A stretch of 64,000 nucleotides of DNA. It comes from Bathynomus jamesi. Taxonomy: Eukaryota > Arthropoda > Malacostraca > Isopoda > Cirolanidae. This document shows, one piece after another, positions 1 through 10,375 of this stretch (position 1 is the first letter of the stretch; each line of letters opens with the position of its first letter). The stretch spans positions 5,001 through 69,000 of the forward strand of contig JAJOZX010001565.1 in assembly GCA_023014485.1 (NCBI GenBank), in the 5' to 3' direction. Position numbers and translations under genes: made by a program. The notes under the pieces are model-generated. The model had not been told where the DNA came from. It searched no databases and saw nothing but the letters and a program-made list of their open reading frames with translations.

Positions 1-180
1 CCGCATGCCGTACCAGATGAGCCGGGCGTGCCTGGCTATGTACGGTGGAGCGCAAGCAACTCGCTCCTCCACCAGGCCAGACCTAGAGGCGGGGCCACCA
101 GCTTGACCTCCGTGTGAAGAGAGACCAACGCACGAAACAACATAAGGTTCATAAGGTAAGGTAAGGTACATATATATATT
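1..180. other. Unassigned window edge, possible repeat end
   Basis: No coding sequence is recognised. The first bases (CCGCATGCCG) resemble the edge of the SINE-like repeats near 41455 and 41725, which read CCGCATGCCGCAC. The rest is GC-rich up to about 115 and then passes into a short AAGGTAAGGT stretch and a TA tract. It may be the end of a repeat that continues outside the window. Confidence 0.25.
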
Positions 181-624
181 AGGGTTATGACTTTTTAATT
201 TTTTGTCATACATATTGTTTCCTGTATCATCAATCGATGAATCTTTGCTTGAAAACAATAAAAAAGGGCCTAATTCTTCAGAATTAAAAAAAAATGTCAC
301 CCTGAAAGCAAATATAGTATATTAGTATATTCGAGACAGCTGCATTGCACCATTCTAGATTGGTTACCTGATGATTATCATAAATTGTTCAATATCTTGC
401 AACAATACCGAAAAGCACTAAATACTCTGGAAAATCACTGGAACAGAGTCCCATCTGCAATAGCTATACCAAAGAGCAACCAATATTTATTATTTTATTA
501 ATTTTTTATTTTTATTTGGGGTGAAGTTTTTTCAAATATATCGAAAAAACTGTTATTTTCATTGTCAGGGGGCAAACGTTCATCGATTTATGATACAGGA
601 ACATGAGGTTATAAAAATGTCATA

Positions 625-629
<5 letters not shown>
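181..629. mobile_element. MITE-like element with AGGGTTATGAC ends
   Basis: The left end reads AGGGTTATGACTTTTTA and the right end, read on the other strand, starts AGGGTTATGACATTTTTA. Both continue into a shared CCTGTATCAT.AATCGATGAA block, so the inverted repeats are about 60 bp and imperfect. The element sits between two (TA)n tracts. Positions 350-505 carry a short open stretch reading DWLPDDYHKLFNILQQ and later NHWNRVPSAIA, which looks like a relic of a transposase C-terminus but is too short to assign. Confidence 0.6.
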
Positions 630-710
<81 letters not shown>

Positions 711-727
711 TACATATATATATATAT

Positions 728-758
<31 letters not shown>

Positions 759-762
759 AATA
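630..762. repeat. (TA)n/(CA)n microsatellite
   Basis: This is a long run of TA dinucleotides with two short CA interruptions, between two transposable elements. The open frames across it encode only Ile-Tyr repeats and are not genes. Confidence 0.95.
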
Positions 763-2724
763 TTAGGGTGTCTCTTATTTTCGAAGTGTTGATTTGTTTA
801 GGTTGCGCCCCCTCAACCAGTTCCATTGGTTGAAAAAACATCACATATAAAATTTTGTTTGGATTGAACAATTTTTAAAGGTCGCCCCCGCTTATTAAAG
901 TTCATAAAATATAGCTATTATTTATGCAATTAATATTTGAAATTACTAGCAGTTGTCAAGTATACTAAACATATTTTTTAATTAATTAATCATCATATTT
1001 ATGATGAATTCAATTAAATGAATATTTGTTTCGATACAACAGCTTCAAACACGGGTCAATATAGTGGAGCCTGTGCTCTCATCGAAGCAAAATTGGGACA
1101 TGATGTTTTGTACTTGCCTTGTAGACACCATGTTTTAGATTTATTGTTGGGAGCTGCATTTGAAGCAACATTGGGATCTACATCAACTGGTCCAGAGATA
1201 TTGATCTTTAAGCGTTTTCGTGACAATTGGACTTCTGTTGATCAAAGCCAGTTCCAAACAGGTGAGACAGACACGATTACTAAAGAAGCAATTATCCAGT
1301 CTAAAACTGAATTAATTCAGTTTGCTAGATCCCAGGCACCTATGCTACGGGATGACTATCAAGAACTTTTGGATCTGTCCATCATCTTTCTTGGAGTGTC
1401 CCCAATAAAGGCATCAAGTTTCGTGCACCAGGTGCCATGCATCGAGCTCGCTGGGTGTCCAAAGCGCTCTATTCTATCAAGATGTGGCTTTTTCGAAACC
1501 AGTTCAAGATGACTAAGACTGAAGAACGAGGAATTCGAGATCTTTCCCTTTTTTCTGTTCTCATCTATATGAAGGCTTGCACAACATCCTCACTCCCTAT
1601 TGAAACCCCATTTAATGACTGGCTCCTTATGAGGTCATTGATTAATTATCCTAACAAAAAGATTTCTGATGCAACTAAAAAAAAGCTCTCTAACCACTTA
1701 TGGTACCTGTCTGAAGAAGCAGTTGGTCTTGCTTTCTTTGATGAGCGAATTACTACAGATGTAAAGAAACGCATGGTAAAGGCATTAGAAGATGAGTCCA
1801 CTGATAGACCACCCAAGCGTCCTCGGATTCCTGAATCGACCTTCTGCTCTGGTGAAGGACTACACCAACTTGTTACAAGAAATACTAGAGAATTCTTTAC
1901 TAAGCTGAATTTGCCAGAAAGATTTCTGAACAAGGCACCCAGCACTTGGACATCCAACTGTGAATATTTAAGGGCCAGAGCTATTGTTGCAGCTCTATCT
2001 GTTGTAAATGACCTGGCAGAACGTGCAGTAGCTTTAGTTCAAGAGCTGAATAAGAAATTGACAGTGGGGGAAGAGCAGCTCCAGTTCCTGCTCCAAATTG
2101 TTGCAAAACACCGCCAGTCACCCAGTTCCATCAAAAACTGTTCTTCTAAAAAAATAACCATCAATGAGGTCGCACCTTAAAATACACCATATTGTATAAT
2201 CATTGTATATTAAATAAATGTTGTATAAGGAAATAATGCTAATTAAAGTAATTAAAGTATGTAAATAGCACTGGCATTTTGAATTTATCTCTATATAATA
2301 AACTAATGGTTTTTTTTGTAGCAATGCTTCATTGCTGATTGTATATAAAAAAAGAGCCAGGAAGGATTTTGGATAGGCGAAAAGGATTGGGATAAAGAAG
2401 GATTGAGGACCAAAGGATGGATTATAACAACATCAAGGATAGGTTAGAAAAGGATCAATGATAAATAAGAAGGCCTATACTTATAAAAACGAATCAAACT
2501 AAAAAAAGAAGGAAGGAATTATGTGTATAATGAGCATAATCATATGACAGGAGCTATTATGCCATGGTCACCATTTTTATTAGCCGGGGGCGACCCCTAA
2601 ATATGAGCCAATTTGTGTCAAACTTTCAAGTTTTAGTTTTTATGCTAAATGGAACTATTTTAGGGGGCGCAGATAAAATAATTCAACATTTCAATTTTTG
2701 ACTACCCAATAAGAGACACCCTAA
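763..2724 (+). mobile_element. hAT-like DNA transposon, copy 1
   Basis: The ends are inverted repeats: TTAGGGTGTCTCTTATT at the left and the same 17 bases, inverted, at the right. Further in, GTTGATTTGTTT and TGCGCCCCCT on the left are matched by a diverged version near 2660-2690. The element is inserted in (TA)n. Its interior carries a degenerate transposase at 1018-2180. The 5' third of the transposase, present in the second copy at 48954-52917, is missing here. The superfamily is inferred from the transposase motifs. The TA-rich flanks hide any target duplication. Confidence 0.75.
1018..2180 (+). pseudogene. hAT-like transposase fragment with one frameshift
   Basis: Two overlapping frames (1018-1512 and 1437-2180) together make one protein, with a frameshift near 1410-1440. 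The first frame starts with FDTTASNTG, then LGHDVLYLPCRHHVLDLLL, which matches the layout of a catalytic Asp followed by the C-x2-H motif typical of hAT and related transposases. The second frame contains HRARWVSKALYSIKMWLF, LSNHLWYLSEEAV and, near the end, NDLAERAVALVQ, where the acidic residue may be the third catalytic residue. The minus-strand remnant at 50110-52180 has the same motifs in the same order and also a more upstream Asp (HWDGK), so this copy is N-terminally truncated. I infer a dead DNA-transposon transposase, and the exact superfamily is uncertain. Confidence 0.7.
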
Positions 2725-2734
2725 ATATATATAT

Positions 2735-3612
2735 ATATAAAATTGTAGGATTTCTTTTCAGATAGAATGAGATTCAACGTTGTTTTGTTTTCAACGTCTA
2801 TAATCTTATGAATTTTTACGAATTGTGAAAGCGTATAGGTAAATTAGAGACAGGAATTTATTTATTTGTTGATCTGGCTTTATTTCAGAGTAAAAGCATA
2901 TCCATGGGGCAGAAAGTAGGCTCAATGGTATTAAGGGCCTGACGTAGTCTAGCCTACCAGAACCGCTAGGTAGACTGGTCACAGAGTAAAACTAGCATTT
3001 CAGAATTGGTCACGTTCTTATTAATATCTTTGCTATAGTCAATATGGACTAATTACTTAAAACTTCAGAGGTTCCGGCCTGTGTGTAAAATTGACTCCGA
3101 TCCCCTAGATAAATTATTCTTTAAGCTACAGGAATTAGGCTAATTTATACTGCAATAGTCTAAGCCTACCTACAATCTTCATAAAGTTCTAAGTCAATAA
3201 TATTTCATCTGAAAGGTTTGACTATAGAGTAACTGAACCTACTTGAGGTTATCATACTGTCCTCACATGTACCCAAAAAGTCTTCAGAAAATAATAAATT
3301 GGGGCTACACAAGTCACAACCTGTAATAACATTGTACAAATTGACGATTTCACGACCTCTAATGATGTACACTATTTAAAATCTTACAGAATTTTATTCA
3401 TAAGCCAACTTAGTAACACAACTATTTACCACGCTATTTACTATCTATTTATGACTAATTATAATGATAAAATCTCGTAGCTACCGTATTCATTATTTAT
3501 ATGTTAATGAATTTCCTGGTAGCTAATTTATTAATTCAGCTGCCTACAGAAAGGTGTTAGCATTTTACTCATTAAACTATGATGTGAAGGTTCATTGAAA
3601 GAGAAACCGTGT

Positions 3613-3660
<48 letters not shown>
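2735..3660. repeat. Dispersed repeat, inverted sister of 19946-20830
   Basis: About 900 bp here match, in reverse complement, the segment at 19946-20830, with scattered substitutions and small indels. Shared landmarks include GGTTCATTGAAAGAGAAA (near 3590), the block containing ACCAGAACCGCTAGGTAGAC (near 2960), and the CAAATTGACGATTTCACGAC block (near 3335). Both copies end in CA/TG and TA microsatellites. No coding capacity is visible. It could be a non-autonomous element or part of an unrecognised larger one. Confidence 0.8.

Positions 3661-3697
<37 letters not shown>
3618..3697. repeat. (CA)n-(TA)n microsatellite
   Basis: A CA run is followed directly by a TA run. The same compound microsatellite, in inverted orientation, borders the sister repeat at 19888-19945. 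Confidence 0.95.
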
Positions 3698-3701
<4 letters not shown>

Positions 3702-3725
3702 CTGCAATGACCACGCAGTATATAA

Positions 3726-3950
3726 ATGAATAGAAACGACGTAAATAAGGAGCGTCTCTGCACACGGGGAAGAGAAATAACGAATAAATGAAAAATGAGG
3801 CGAACCGCCCGGGAATTGAACCCAGGGCCTTCCAATTGCCGGCAATTGGAAGGCCCTGGGTTCAATTCCCGGGCGGTTCGCCTCATTTTTCATTTATTCG
3901 TTATTTCTCTTCCCCGTGTGCAGAGACGCTCCTTATTTACGTCGTTTCTA

Positions 3951-3955
<5 letters not shown>
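3726..3955. repeat. Perfect 230-bp palindrome built from a SINE-like tRNA half
   Basis: The bases from 3726 to 3840 are the exact reverse complement of those from 3841 to 3955, with no spacer. Each arm contains a tRNA T-arm/B-box-like segment (GGGTTCAATTCCCGGG) and the tail CCTCATTTTTCATTTATTCG. The 41236-42139 SINE array has the same layout (GGTTCGATTCCCGGGTGG followed by TACCTCATTTTTTCATTTG). The palindrome therefore looks like two head-to-head SINE halves. TA tracts border both sides. A perfect spacer-free palindrome is also a known form of assembly or amplification artefact. Confidence 0.85.
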
Positions 3956-3982
<27 letters not shown>

Positions 3983-4317
3983 CTAGGGGCACTCAATATA
4001 TTTTTCCCCCCTTTTTTCTTAACTAAATAATAGGCCATGGGGGCTGAAATGTCTTTTGGGCCCTAAATTGGAACTTTCTGCGCTTCACATAACCGGATTT
4101 TTCCAGTTTGAACCTCCCTCCTTGTATAAAACCGATGGTTAACGCAGTTTCGAAAATGGCGTCTGACAGTGATGTGCGTCGTAAACAGAGAGCTGTTATC
4201 GAGTTCTTAACCACAGAGAAGGAAACAGGTGGAAATATTCACAAACGTCTACAAAACGTTTCCGGAGAAGCTGCTGTTGATCGAAGCACAGTTGGACGCT
4301 GGTCTAAACGTGTGAGA
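3983..4317 (+). mobile_element. Truncated mariner-type element (5' part)
   Basis: The element begins right after a TA tract with AGGGGCACTCAATATATTTTT and runs through a leader into a transposase N-terminus at 4156. It stops abruptly near 4318, where the GC-rich LINE begins on the other strand. No matching 3' end was found in the window. Confidence 0.6.
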
Positions 4318-4332
4318 TCATCGGAGAGGGAG
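4156..4332 (+). pseudogene. Mariner transposase N-terminus (HTH only)
   Basis: From the ATG at 4156 the frame reads MASDSDVRRKQRAVIEFL, then NIHKRLQNVSGEAAVDRSTVGRW. This has the shape of the first helix-turn-helix of a mariner transposase: EQRAVIKF-like start, about 30 residues, then a recognition helix ending in RW. Only about 55 residues remain, because the frame runs into the LINE at about 4318. The catalytic domain is absent, so the copy is dead. The assignment rests on pattern recognition of this short segment. Confidence 0.6.
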
Positions 4333-5697
4333 AGGCAGCCCGCAGTTCCCGCATCGTAAAGAGACGGTTATACGGCTCGTTCCCAGGCAGCGGGAACGTA
4401 ACATCCGACAAAGGACGATCCGCAGCTGAAGGCGAACGGGAAACCGCAGCAAAAGCCCCGGCCAGCCGATCGGCCACAGTAGTAGGGTCCGAAAGGAAGC
4501 CGTCCCCGTCCCGAAGAACAGGGCGACGAGCAGGGACCGGTTTCCCCTCGATACTGCGTACCTTCCGCCACACAGCAGCAGAAGGGGTAGACGAGGAAAT
4601 GCCAGATACAAAAGCACGCCAAGAGGCCCGAAGGGCCAACTTGAGAGTCCGGCGGGCGAAAGCCTTCGCCCGCCGCATCTCAATCAAGTGGTCCGCGCGC
4701 CGGGTGCGGTGGAAGCGGCGCGTTGCCATCTTCCTCTCACACACCGCCTGGTGACATGCTGGAGTCCACCACGGGTCGCTACGCGTCCGCGGGCTACCAG
4801 AAGATCGAGGAATACAGTCCTCCGCTACGCCCATCACCACCCGCTCGAAGAACTCCAGGCTCTCATCCACAGAGCCAAAGTCTAACACCGAACGGGCAAT
4901 GACGGAACGAGCTCTGAAGGATGGCCAGTCAGACCGCGCCAGGCACCACCTCGGTCGAGACGGGACACCCGGCTGCGGTCCGACCGGCTCAAGACAGACT
5001 GGGTAATGATCACTGCCATAAGAGTCCCCCAACACCCTCCACGAAAAATCGAGTAAGGCATCGAGGGACACCAAGGAGAGATCAACGCAGGTAGATGAAC
5101 CCGTGGGTTCGTGGAAATAGGTAGGTTCGCCGGAATTAAGCACACGAAGGAAAGTTCCCCCATTAAGGAGAGCAACATACCAGCAACATTTGTCGACCGG
5201 ACATCTCCTCAAGCCGGGTCGCGGCTGTTAAAGTCCCCGAGGAGGAGAAACGGTCGAAGCAGTTGCAATACCAACTCGCGAACCGCGTCGCGAGAAGGAG
5301 AGTCATGGGGAGGAATATAAATCGAGCAGGTAGTGTACTGGCGATCTAAAAAGAGCCGCACAGCCACGGCCTGCAAGGAAGTACGAAGAGGCACACCTCG
5401 CGAGTGCAACTAATGATGAACGTAAATCGCCGCACCCCGCCGGCGTGTGTGCTCATCCGGGGTGCAAGGGAAACCAACATAGCCCGAGAGACGAGGGAGC
5501 CCCCGCACAGCCAGGATAGTCTCCTGGAGACAAACGAAGGAAGGCCGCTCGCTCTCCAGCAGAGAGGCAAGGTTCTCCCAGTTAGCAAAAAGCCCCCTAC
5601 AGTTCCAATGCAAAATGGAACTGTAAGGGGAAGGGGCAGAATAAGAGGCAGAGAAAACAGAGAAACAGCCACGGACCAAGCTGAGCAGCAAACTCAA
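4318..5697 (-). pseudogene. LINE ORF2 5' part: AP-like endonuclease and pre-RT linker
   Basis: The minus strand from 5697 reads SSILHWNCRGLFANWENLASLL and FVCLQETILAVRGLPRL, the start of an APE-type endonuclease (N at the metal site, QE pair). A second frame (5409-5209) holds YIPPHDSPSR and LLLGDFNSRDP, the GDFN catalytic block. A third (5212-4318) holds STCVDLSLVS and DSYGSDHYPVCLE, the terminal SDH motif, then DPWWTPACHQAV and the pre-RT helix-rich linker. The frame ends at FTMRELRAASPSP, where RT domain 0/1 normally starts. Two frameshifts and the loss of the RT make this a relic. Confidence 0.75.
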
Positions 5698-5976
5698 CGG
5701 TCCGTAACCAGGGACGGAATCGGCTTCCCTGACTCACCCTGGACGGAGAGGGTAGGGGCCAGAGGGGGCAAGCCCCGGAGACGAGGATCCCGATTACAGG
5801 AGGCCACAGACTCCGCAGCTGCTTCACCCGTAGTAGAACGAGAGTGGGAAAGTGGAACAGGGAGTTCAGAGGGGGGCTTCCCTGAGGGGGTAGAGGAGAC
5901 GACGAGACGGGCCCAGCCGAAACCCCCGACTCCCCACCAGAGGGGGGGCAGGGAGAATCAGATGTTCGAGGGCTCG

Positions 5977-7652
5977 TCACACCAGACAAGTGCTGACGGG
6001 GTGGGGTGAGGAAAGATCCACCACAGGTGGGAAAGGTAGATCCAGGAGAGAGACCCGACCACTCTTAGCAGGAGCCGAAGGGAGAGAGACTCCATGAAGA
6101 AGGGCCAGGCCCCTCTCGACCGGATCCACCGTGGGAGCCGAGTCAGTAATCGAGGGTGTCATGGGGCGGTGTACCTCAACTGACACCCGGACAGTAGTTG
6201 GGGCACCTGGAGGTGACGCCTCACCAGCCCTCCGTATATCCGTATAGGGGGAGGGAGTCCCGAGCGGATTAGGAGCGGCGCGCCGCTTCCCCTCCGGTGA
6301 AGAGGAAGCAGGGCGAGCAGTGGTCATGATCTGGTCTGGAGGACTTCGACCACGGCGACGCTTCCTCCTCCCCTTCGGGGCATCACCTTCCCCACCCGAA
6401 AGACCGGTAGGCAAGGATCCAGACCCCAAGGTCGGAGAGGGAGAAAGGGCACTTGTAGGCAGGGAATCAGGCGGATGACTGAAAGTGAGGCAGAGGGACA
6501 AGAAGGTCCCGCGGCGCCAGGAGGACCACCAACCCCCGGAACTTCCAGGGAGGGGGCACCACTCCGGTAGGCGCCGGGGTAGCACGGGAGGGGCCCGAGG
6601 ACCCGCCGGAGCCAAGAGCCGCAGCATAAGACAACCCCCGCCGCGGCTCCCGGTCACGGATCCTATCGCGCGCCTCCCGCGCACTAACGAATTCGGTAGT
6701 ACTTAAGGACCGCACCTCGAATTCAAACTTGAAAACGGGGCAGTCCAGAGAGGAGGAAGGGTGGGCACCCGAGCAGTTCCAGCACCGCGGGGGCTTCGTG
6801 CATGGGGGAGGGTGCACAGGCCACCGCAGCGGATACATAGCTTACCCTCACGGCGGCACACAGAGCTAACATGGCCGTACCGGTTGCAGCCAAAGCAGCG
6901 AACCGGGTCAGGCACATACGGTCGCACCGAAAACTCACACTACCGGCGATCACCCACGCCCCAGAACACCTGGGCCGGAGGCACAAGGGAGTCAAAGGTC
7001 AGGAGCAGACGAGCGGACGGGGCAAGAGCACCATCCCGGCGCGATGAAAAGCGGAAGACCTTCGTTACCCCCTGGGGGGGCAAGATCCTCCTGCAACTCG
7101 CTAACCGGGATTGACAGTAGACGGGACGCGAAAATGGTGCCCTGACAGCTATTCAGTTGCGGATGGGGAGTCACAGAAACTCCGCAACCCAGAACATCCT
7201 GCAACTGTAGAAGGGACTCAGTCACCCCCGAAGAACGGGACTTCAAAAGAAGAGACCCATCCTTCAGAGGGCGGATATCATAACGACAGGGAACCCCCAC
7301 CGTCTTAAGATGCTGAAACACCCGTTCCGAGTTGCCCGGAAGGGGAGCCAGCGGAGGGGCGGAGAACAAGGAACCTGTCCACCGGACAGAAATTGACAGC
7401 AGAGACAGGTCCATGTGTGACGGTAACCGAGAGTGGGCGAGAGAACGAGGGCCGCCAAGACCCCGCCCTACGGCCACCACGAGTCCGGCCACGAGAGCCA
7501 GACGCCGCAGAGGACGAGAGGGGCCCATCCGGCTTGAACGTCAATCCAGCGGAGGCAGAGGCCGCTGAACGACCAGAAGTAGAAGTCTTATCCAAATCCA
7601 AGGACGGGCCAGAGTCGTCAACAGGAGGGGATTGCAGTTTTGAAATTGAACC
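5977..7652 (-). pseudogene. LINE ORF1 (gag-like, CCHC zinc knuckles), frameshifted
   Basis: From about 7652 downward the minus strand encodes a Ser/Pro/Gly-rich N-terminus (MGSISKLQSPPVDDSGP), then VFQHLKTVGVPCRYDIRPLK and LLQLQDVLGCGVSVTPHPQL, which resemble the central RNA-binding part of arthropod LINE gag proteins. Then come the zinc knuckles CFGCNRYGHVSSVC and CIRCGG (6703-6927) and RCWNCSGAHPSSSLDCP (around 6780). The Pro/Ser-rich C-terminal tail extends to about 5980. The reading frame changes several times, so the ORF is not functional. Gag proteins of this class bind the element's own RNA. Confidence 0.7.
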
Positions 7653-8321
7653 CATAAACAATAGCATTACAAAAAAGACAGCCTCAGACCCGAGGCAGTG
7701 CACCATCCGCCGCTGCGTCCTTCAAGGCGCAGGCCCAACATCCCGGGTAGCCCGCCTCCCAACCACCTTACTGTCGTTTTAAAAACAGCAGATTGGCTCT
7801 ACGGAGATTTGTCCGTTAAGGGCCTAGCAAAGACCCAATCCAGACGCAGCAGCGGTCCGGGCGCCCGTACCGTCCCCAGAGCACGGCTCAGCCACGGAGC
7901 GATGCCCCCCAGCGGGTGCACCCGATGACCCCAAGACTGCAAAATACAAACAGAGGGGGGGGGATACTACAATTGACAGAGGCCCAAAACCGAGTCAAGA
8001 CAAAAGAAATTCCGGGAGATACGAAAAAAAAGGGGAGCAAAAAGCAAAGGAAGGGCAAAAAAAAAACGCAACTAGGTAACTCTTGGCCCACACCCCGCGA
8101 GGAGTTGAGAAAACCCCAACAACCCACGAGGTGTGCGAGCCCCCTTGGCCCGGCAAGCCGGAGTACTTAATCGAGGCGGTATTATAAAGACATATAGAAG
8201 TGCTACATATAAAAGCAAATTATTTATGTAAATCGTTATAAAAGCAAGCAAATCTTGACAATAGTAAATGTAATAGTTAATAAAAGCAATAGCTTACTTT
8301 TTTCTGGGCAACCCGGAGTGT

Positions 8322-8375
<54 letters not shown>
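8322..8375. repeat. (TA)n microsatellite
   Basis: This run of TA dinucleotides lies directly downstream, in the element's own orientation, of the Penelope-like element on the minus strand. Confidence 0.95.
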
Positions 8376-8378
<3 letters not shown>

Positions 8379-8759
8379 AGATACGACTCTCAACATTTAT
8401 TGGCCAAACGTTTCGGTTCACTCAGGGGCCATCTTCAGTGACTAAATAGAAGCATCTATAAATAATCATAAAACTAAAGTAAATACAAATGTCAAACTGT
8501 ACAATAATAAAATCTAATACAAAAAAGTTAAAAAGTTGTTAAAAAAAGCAAAAACTATCTGGATTATAAAACAAAAAAGTAAAAATAAAACTAAAATTTC
8601 AAAAATTAAAAGTTTAAAAATGTTGTTTAAAATTTTAAAAATTTTAAATTTTTGTAAAAAGGACTGACCTGGATGGTAAAAGTTACAAATGACAAGTGGA
8701 GAGAAAGGAAAAAACAACTTAAGTTAGTGCGGTAGTTGCGTTAAAAAGGTGTTGGTTGG

Positions 8760-9182
8760 TTAGGAAGTATGTAATTTTATCGAGGAAAGGCTATCGTTTA
8801 GTTCTGGGTTTAATTTCTTGATAAAAAGGGATTCTAAAATTTTAAGATCAAGTGAATTAGAAGCAGACGACAAAATAGCAAAGGAGTCCTGGGGGCACGG
8901 GTGGTCATGGGTCTCTGAATGATGCCGAATAGCAGAGGTTTCAGGAGTGGAAAGAGGGCGAGAAGTTCGATAAGAAAAACCCAAATGCTTCGAAATCCTA
9001 AGTTTTAACTGTAGGGCAGTCTGCCCCACATAACGACTTTGGCAGGTCGCACATGTATATAAATAAATAACAAAGGATCTCAAAAGCACGGGGAGGTGAT
9101 CTTTATGGCGAAAAAAGGATTGCAGAGAATTAGAATTAGAATTAATGATTATAAAGTCGCATTGAGGGAAATGTCTGTCCAA
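8760..9182 (-). pseudogene. GIY-YIG endonuclease domain of the Penelope-like element
   Basis: The frame reads VIYLYTCATCQSRYVGQTALQLKLRISKHL, a GIY-YIG core: YLYTC-x2-C in place of GIY, then RYVGQT, then the conserved Arg and His. The CAxC pair and the following H-x(3)-H region (AIRHHSETHDHPC) are typical of the Penelope endonuclease. The C-terminus ILESLFIKKLNPELND matches the usual end, where the Glu is catalytic. It nicks the target DNA in this family. It is in a different frame from the RT, so the polyprotein is broken. Confidence 0.85.
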
Positions 9183-9279
9183 AATAAAGTGGACATCTTT
9201 ATTAAGTTGAAAAGTTAGTTGGTCTAAAAATGGAAGCTTAAGATAAACCTTCTGTTTCGGAACCGTGGGCTGAATTATT

Positions 9280-9936
9280 TTAGGTGAATATATGTAGGTT
9301 ATTTAAAAATTTAGAAATTAAAGTCTCAAAAGTCAAAGTACAATAAAAATTATAGTTGAAAAATCTCTTAAGATACTGAATTTCTAAGTCAAATAAAGAC
9401 CAACTTGAACAAAGGTGATAGGCTCTAAAAATACGACTTTTAATACTAGCCAGCTTAAAACTAAGTGGAATATTGCTGAAAAAATGAGTACCGAGTTGGG
9501 TAGTAGTAGTTGGTTTTCTGTATACTTGTGTTGAGAAGCCTGTACTATGTTTATTTATGGTAACATCAAGAAACGAAATTTTATTGTATTGTTCTACTTC
9601 CATAGAGAATTTAATATTAGGATGCTTAGTATTAATGTAATTTAAAAATAAAGGGGCATGATCTTTATGCTTAAAAATGACAAAACAATCATCTACATAA
9701 CGTTTAAATAAAATAGGTTTAAAATCAAGCGGGCAATCCCTCAGCCACTTTTCCTCGTGAAAACAAAGAAAACTGTTAGCAAAGGACGGACCAATGGGCG
9801 AACCCATTGCCATTCCCTCGTGCTGGTGGAAAAGTTCCTTATTAAAAAAGAATATGGTATCCTGGACTGATAACTTTAAAAGTTTTGAAAACAATTGTCT
9901 GCTTAATCCCAAAATGTCATTAGTAGAACCAAACAA
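9280..9936 (-). pseudogene. Penelope-like reverse transcriptase, C-terminal half
   Basis: The 218-residue frame contains FFNKELFHQHEGMAMGSPIG, LFKRYVDDCFVIF (the YVDD catalytic pair) and ISFLDVTINKHSTGFSTQVYRKPT. These are hallmark blocks of Penelope RTs: MGSPIGP for motif B, YVDD for motif C, LDVTI and YRKPT downstream. The N-terminal half of the RT is missing and the frame starts next to the fold-back junction. A short gap and frame change separate it from the endonuclease. It is related to telomerase RT by family, but this copy cannot be active. Confidence 0.85.
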
Positions 9937-9960
9937 AGAATTTATAATAATATCACAAGT

Positions 9961-10375
9961 TTCTAAAACAGGTTTTAAGCTGGCTAGTATTAAAAGTCGT
10001 ATTTTTAGAGCCTATCACCTTTGTTCAAGTTGGTCTTTATTTGACTTAGAAATTCAGTATCTTAAGAGATTTTGTCGTCTGCTTCTAATTCACTTGATCT
10101 TAAAATTTTAGAATCCCTTTTTATCAAGAAATTAAACCCAAAACTAAACGATAGCCTTTCCTCGATAAAATTACGCAACTACCGCACTAACTTAAGTTGT
10201 TTTTTCCTCTCTCCACTTGTCATTTGTAACTTTTACCATCCAGGTCAGTCCTTTTTACAAAAATTTTAAATTTTTAAAATTTTAAACTTAACATTTTTAA
10301 ACTTTTAATTTTTGAAATTTTAGTTTTATTTTTACTTTTTTGTTTTGTAATCCAGATAGTTTTTGTTTTTTTTAA
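9961..10375 (+). mobile_element. Inverted, internally deleted copy of the Penelope-like element
   Basis: The plus strand from about 9970 repeats the RT stretch (FKLASIKSRIFRAYHLCSSW) and then jumps, without the missing roughly 475 bases, to the endonuclease end (SASNSLDLKILESLFIKKLNP). It continues through the AT-rich 3' part to about 10375. It is in opposite orientation to the main copy and directly joined to it, so the pair forms a head-to-head fold-back. Confidence 0.8.

Larger units (their letters stand above)
4318..8165 (-). mobile_element. GC-rich non-LTR retrotransposon (I/Jockey-like), RT mostly missing
   Basis: Read on the minus strand, this is a gag-like ORF1 with two or more CCHC knuckles (about 7652 to 6000), then an apurinic endonuclease, and then the linker leading to the reverse transcriptase. 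It ends near 4318, just as the RT would start. The base composition is much more GC-rich than anything around it. Several frameshifts break both ORFs. Elements of this kind usually lose their 5' end. Here the 3' half is missing and the break abuts a truncated mariner, which suggests a later rearrangement. The clade is inferred from domain order only. Confidence 0.75.
8380..9960 (-). mobile_element. Penelope-like retroelement, 5' truncated
   Basis: The minus strand encodes the C-terminal half of a Penelope-type reverse transcriptase (9936-9280) followed by a GIY-YIG endonuclease (9182-8760). Only Penelope-like elements have this order. Downstream, the AT-rich 3' part ends in a conserved block near 8385-8450 containing CCAAACGTTTCGGTTCACTC and ATCTTCAGTGAC, which on the minus strand has a hammerhead-like CTGAAGA...GAAACG arrangement. 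The upstream end breaks at about 9960, where an inverted partial copy of the same element begins. Confidence 0.85.

Noticed and set aside
620..871. Open frame rich in Ile-Tyr over a TA tract
   Set aside because: It is a translation of the microsatellite. The same applies to the other TA-tract frames near 8236, 21751, 23018, 40033 and 52671.
4368..7782. Long plus-strand and alternative-frame ORFs in the GC-rich LINE
   Set aside because: They are shadows in a GC-rich region. Only the minus-strand frames show CCHC, endonuclease and linker motifs.
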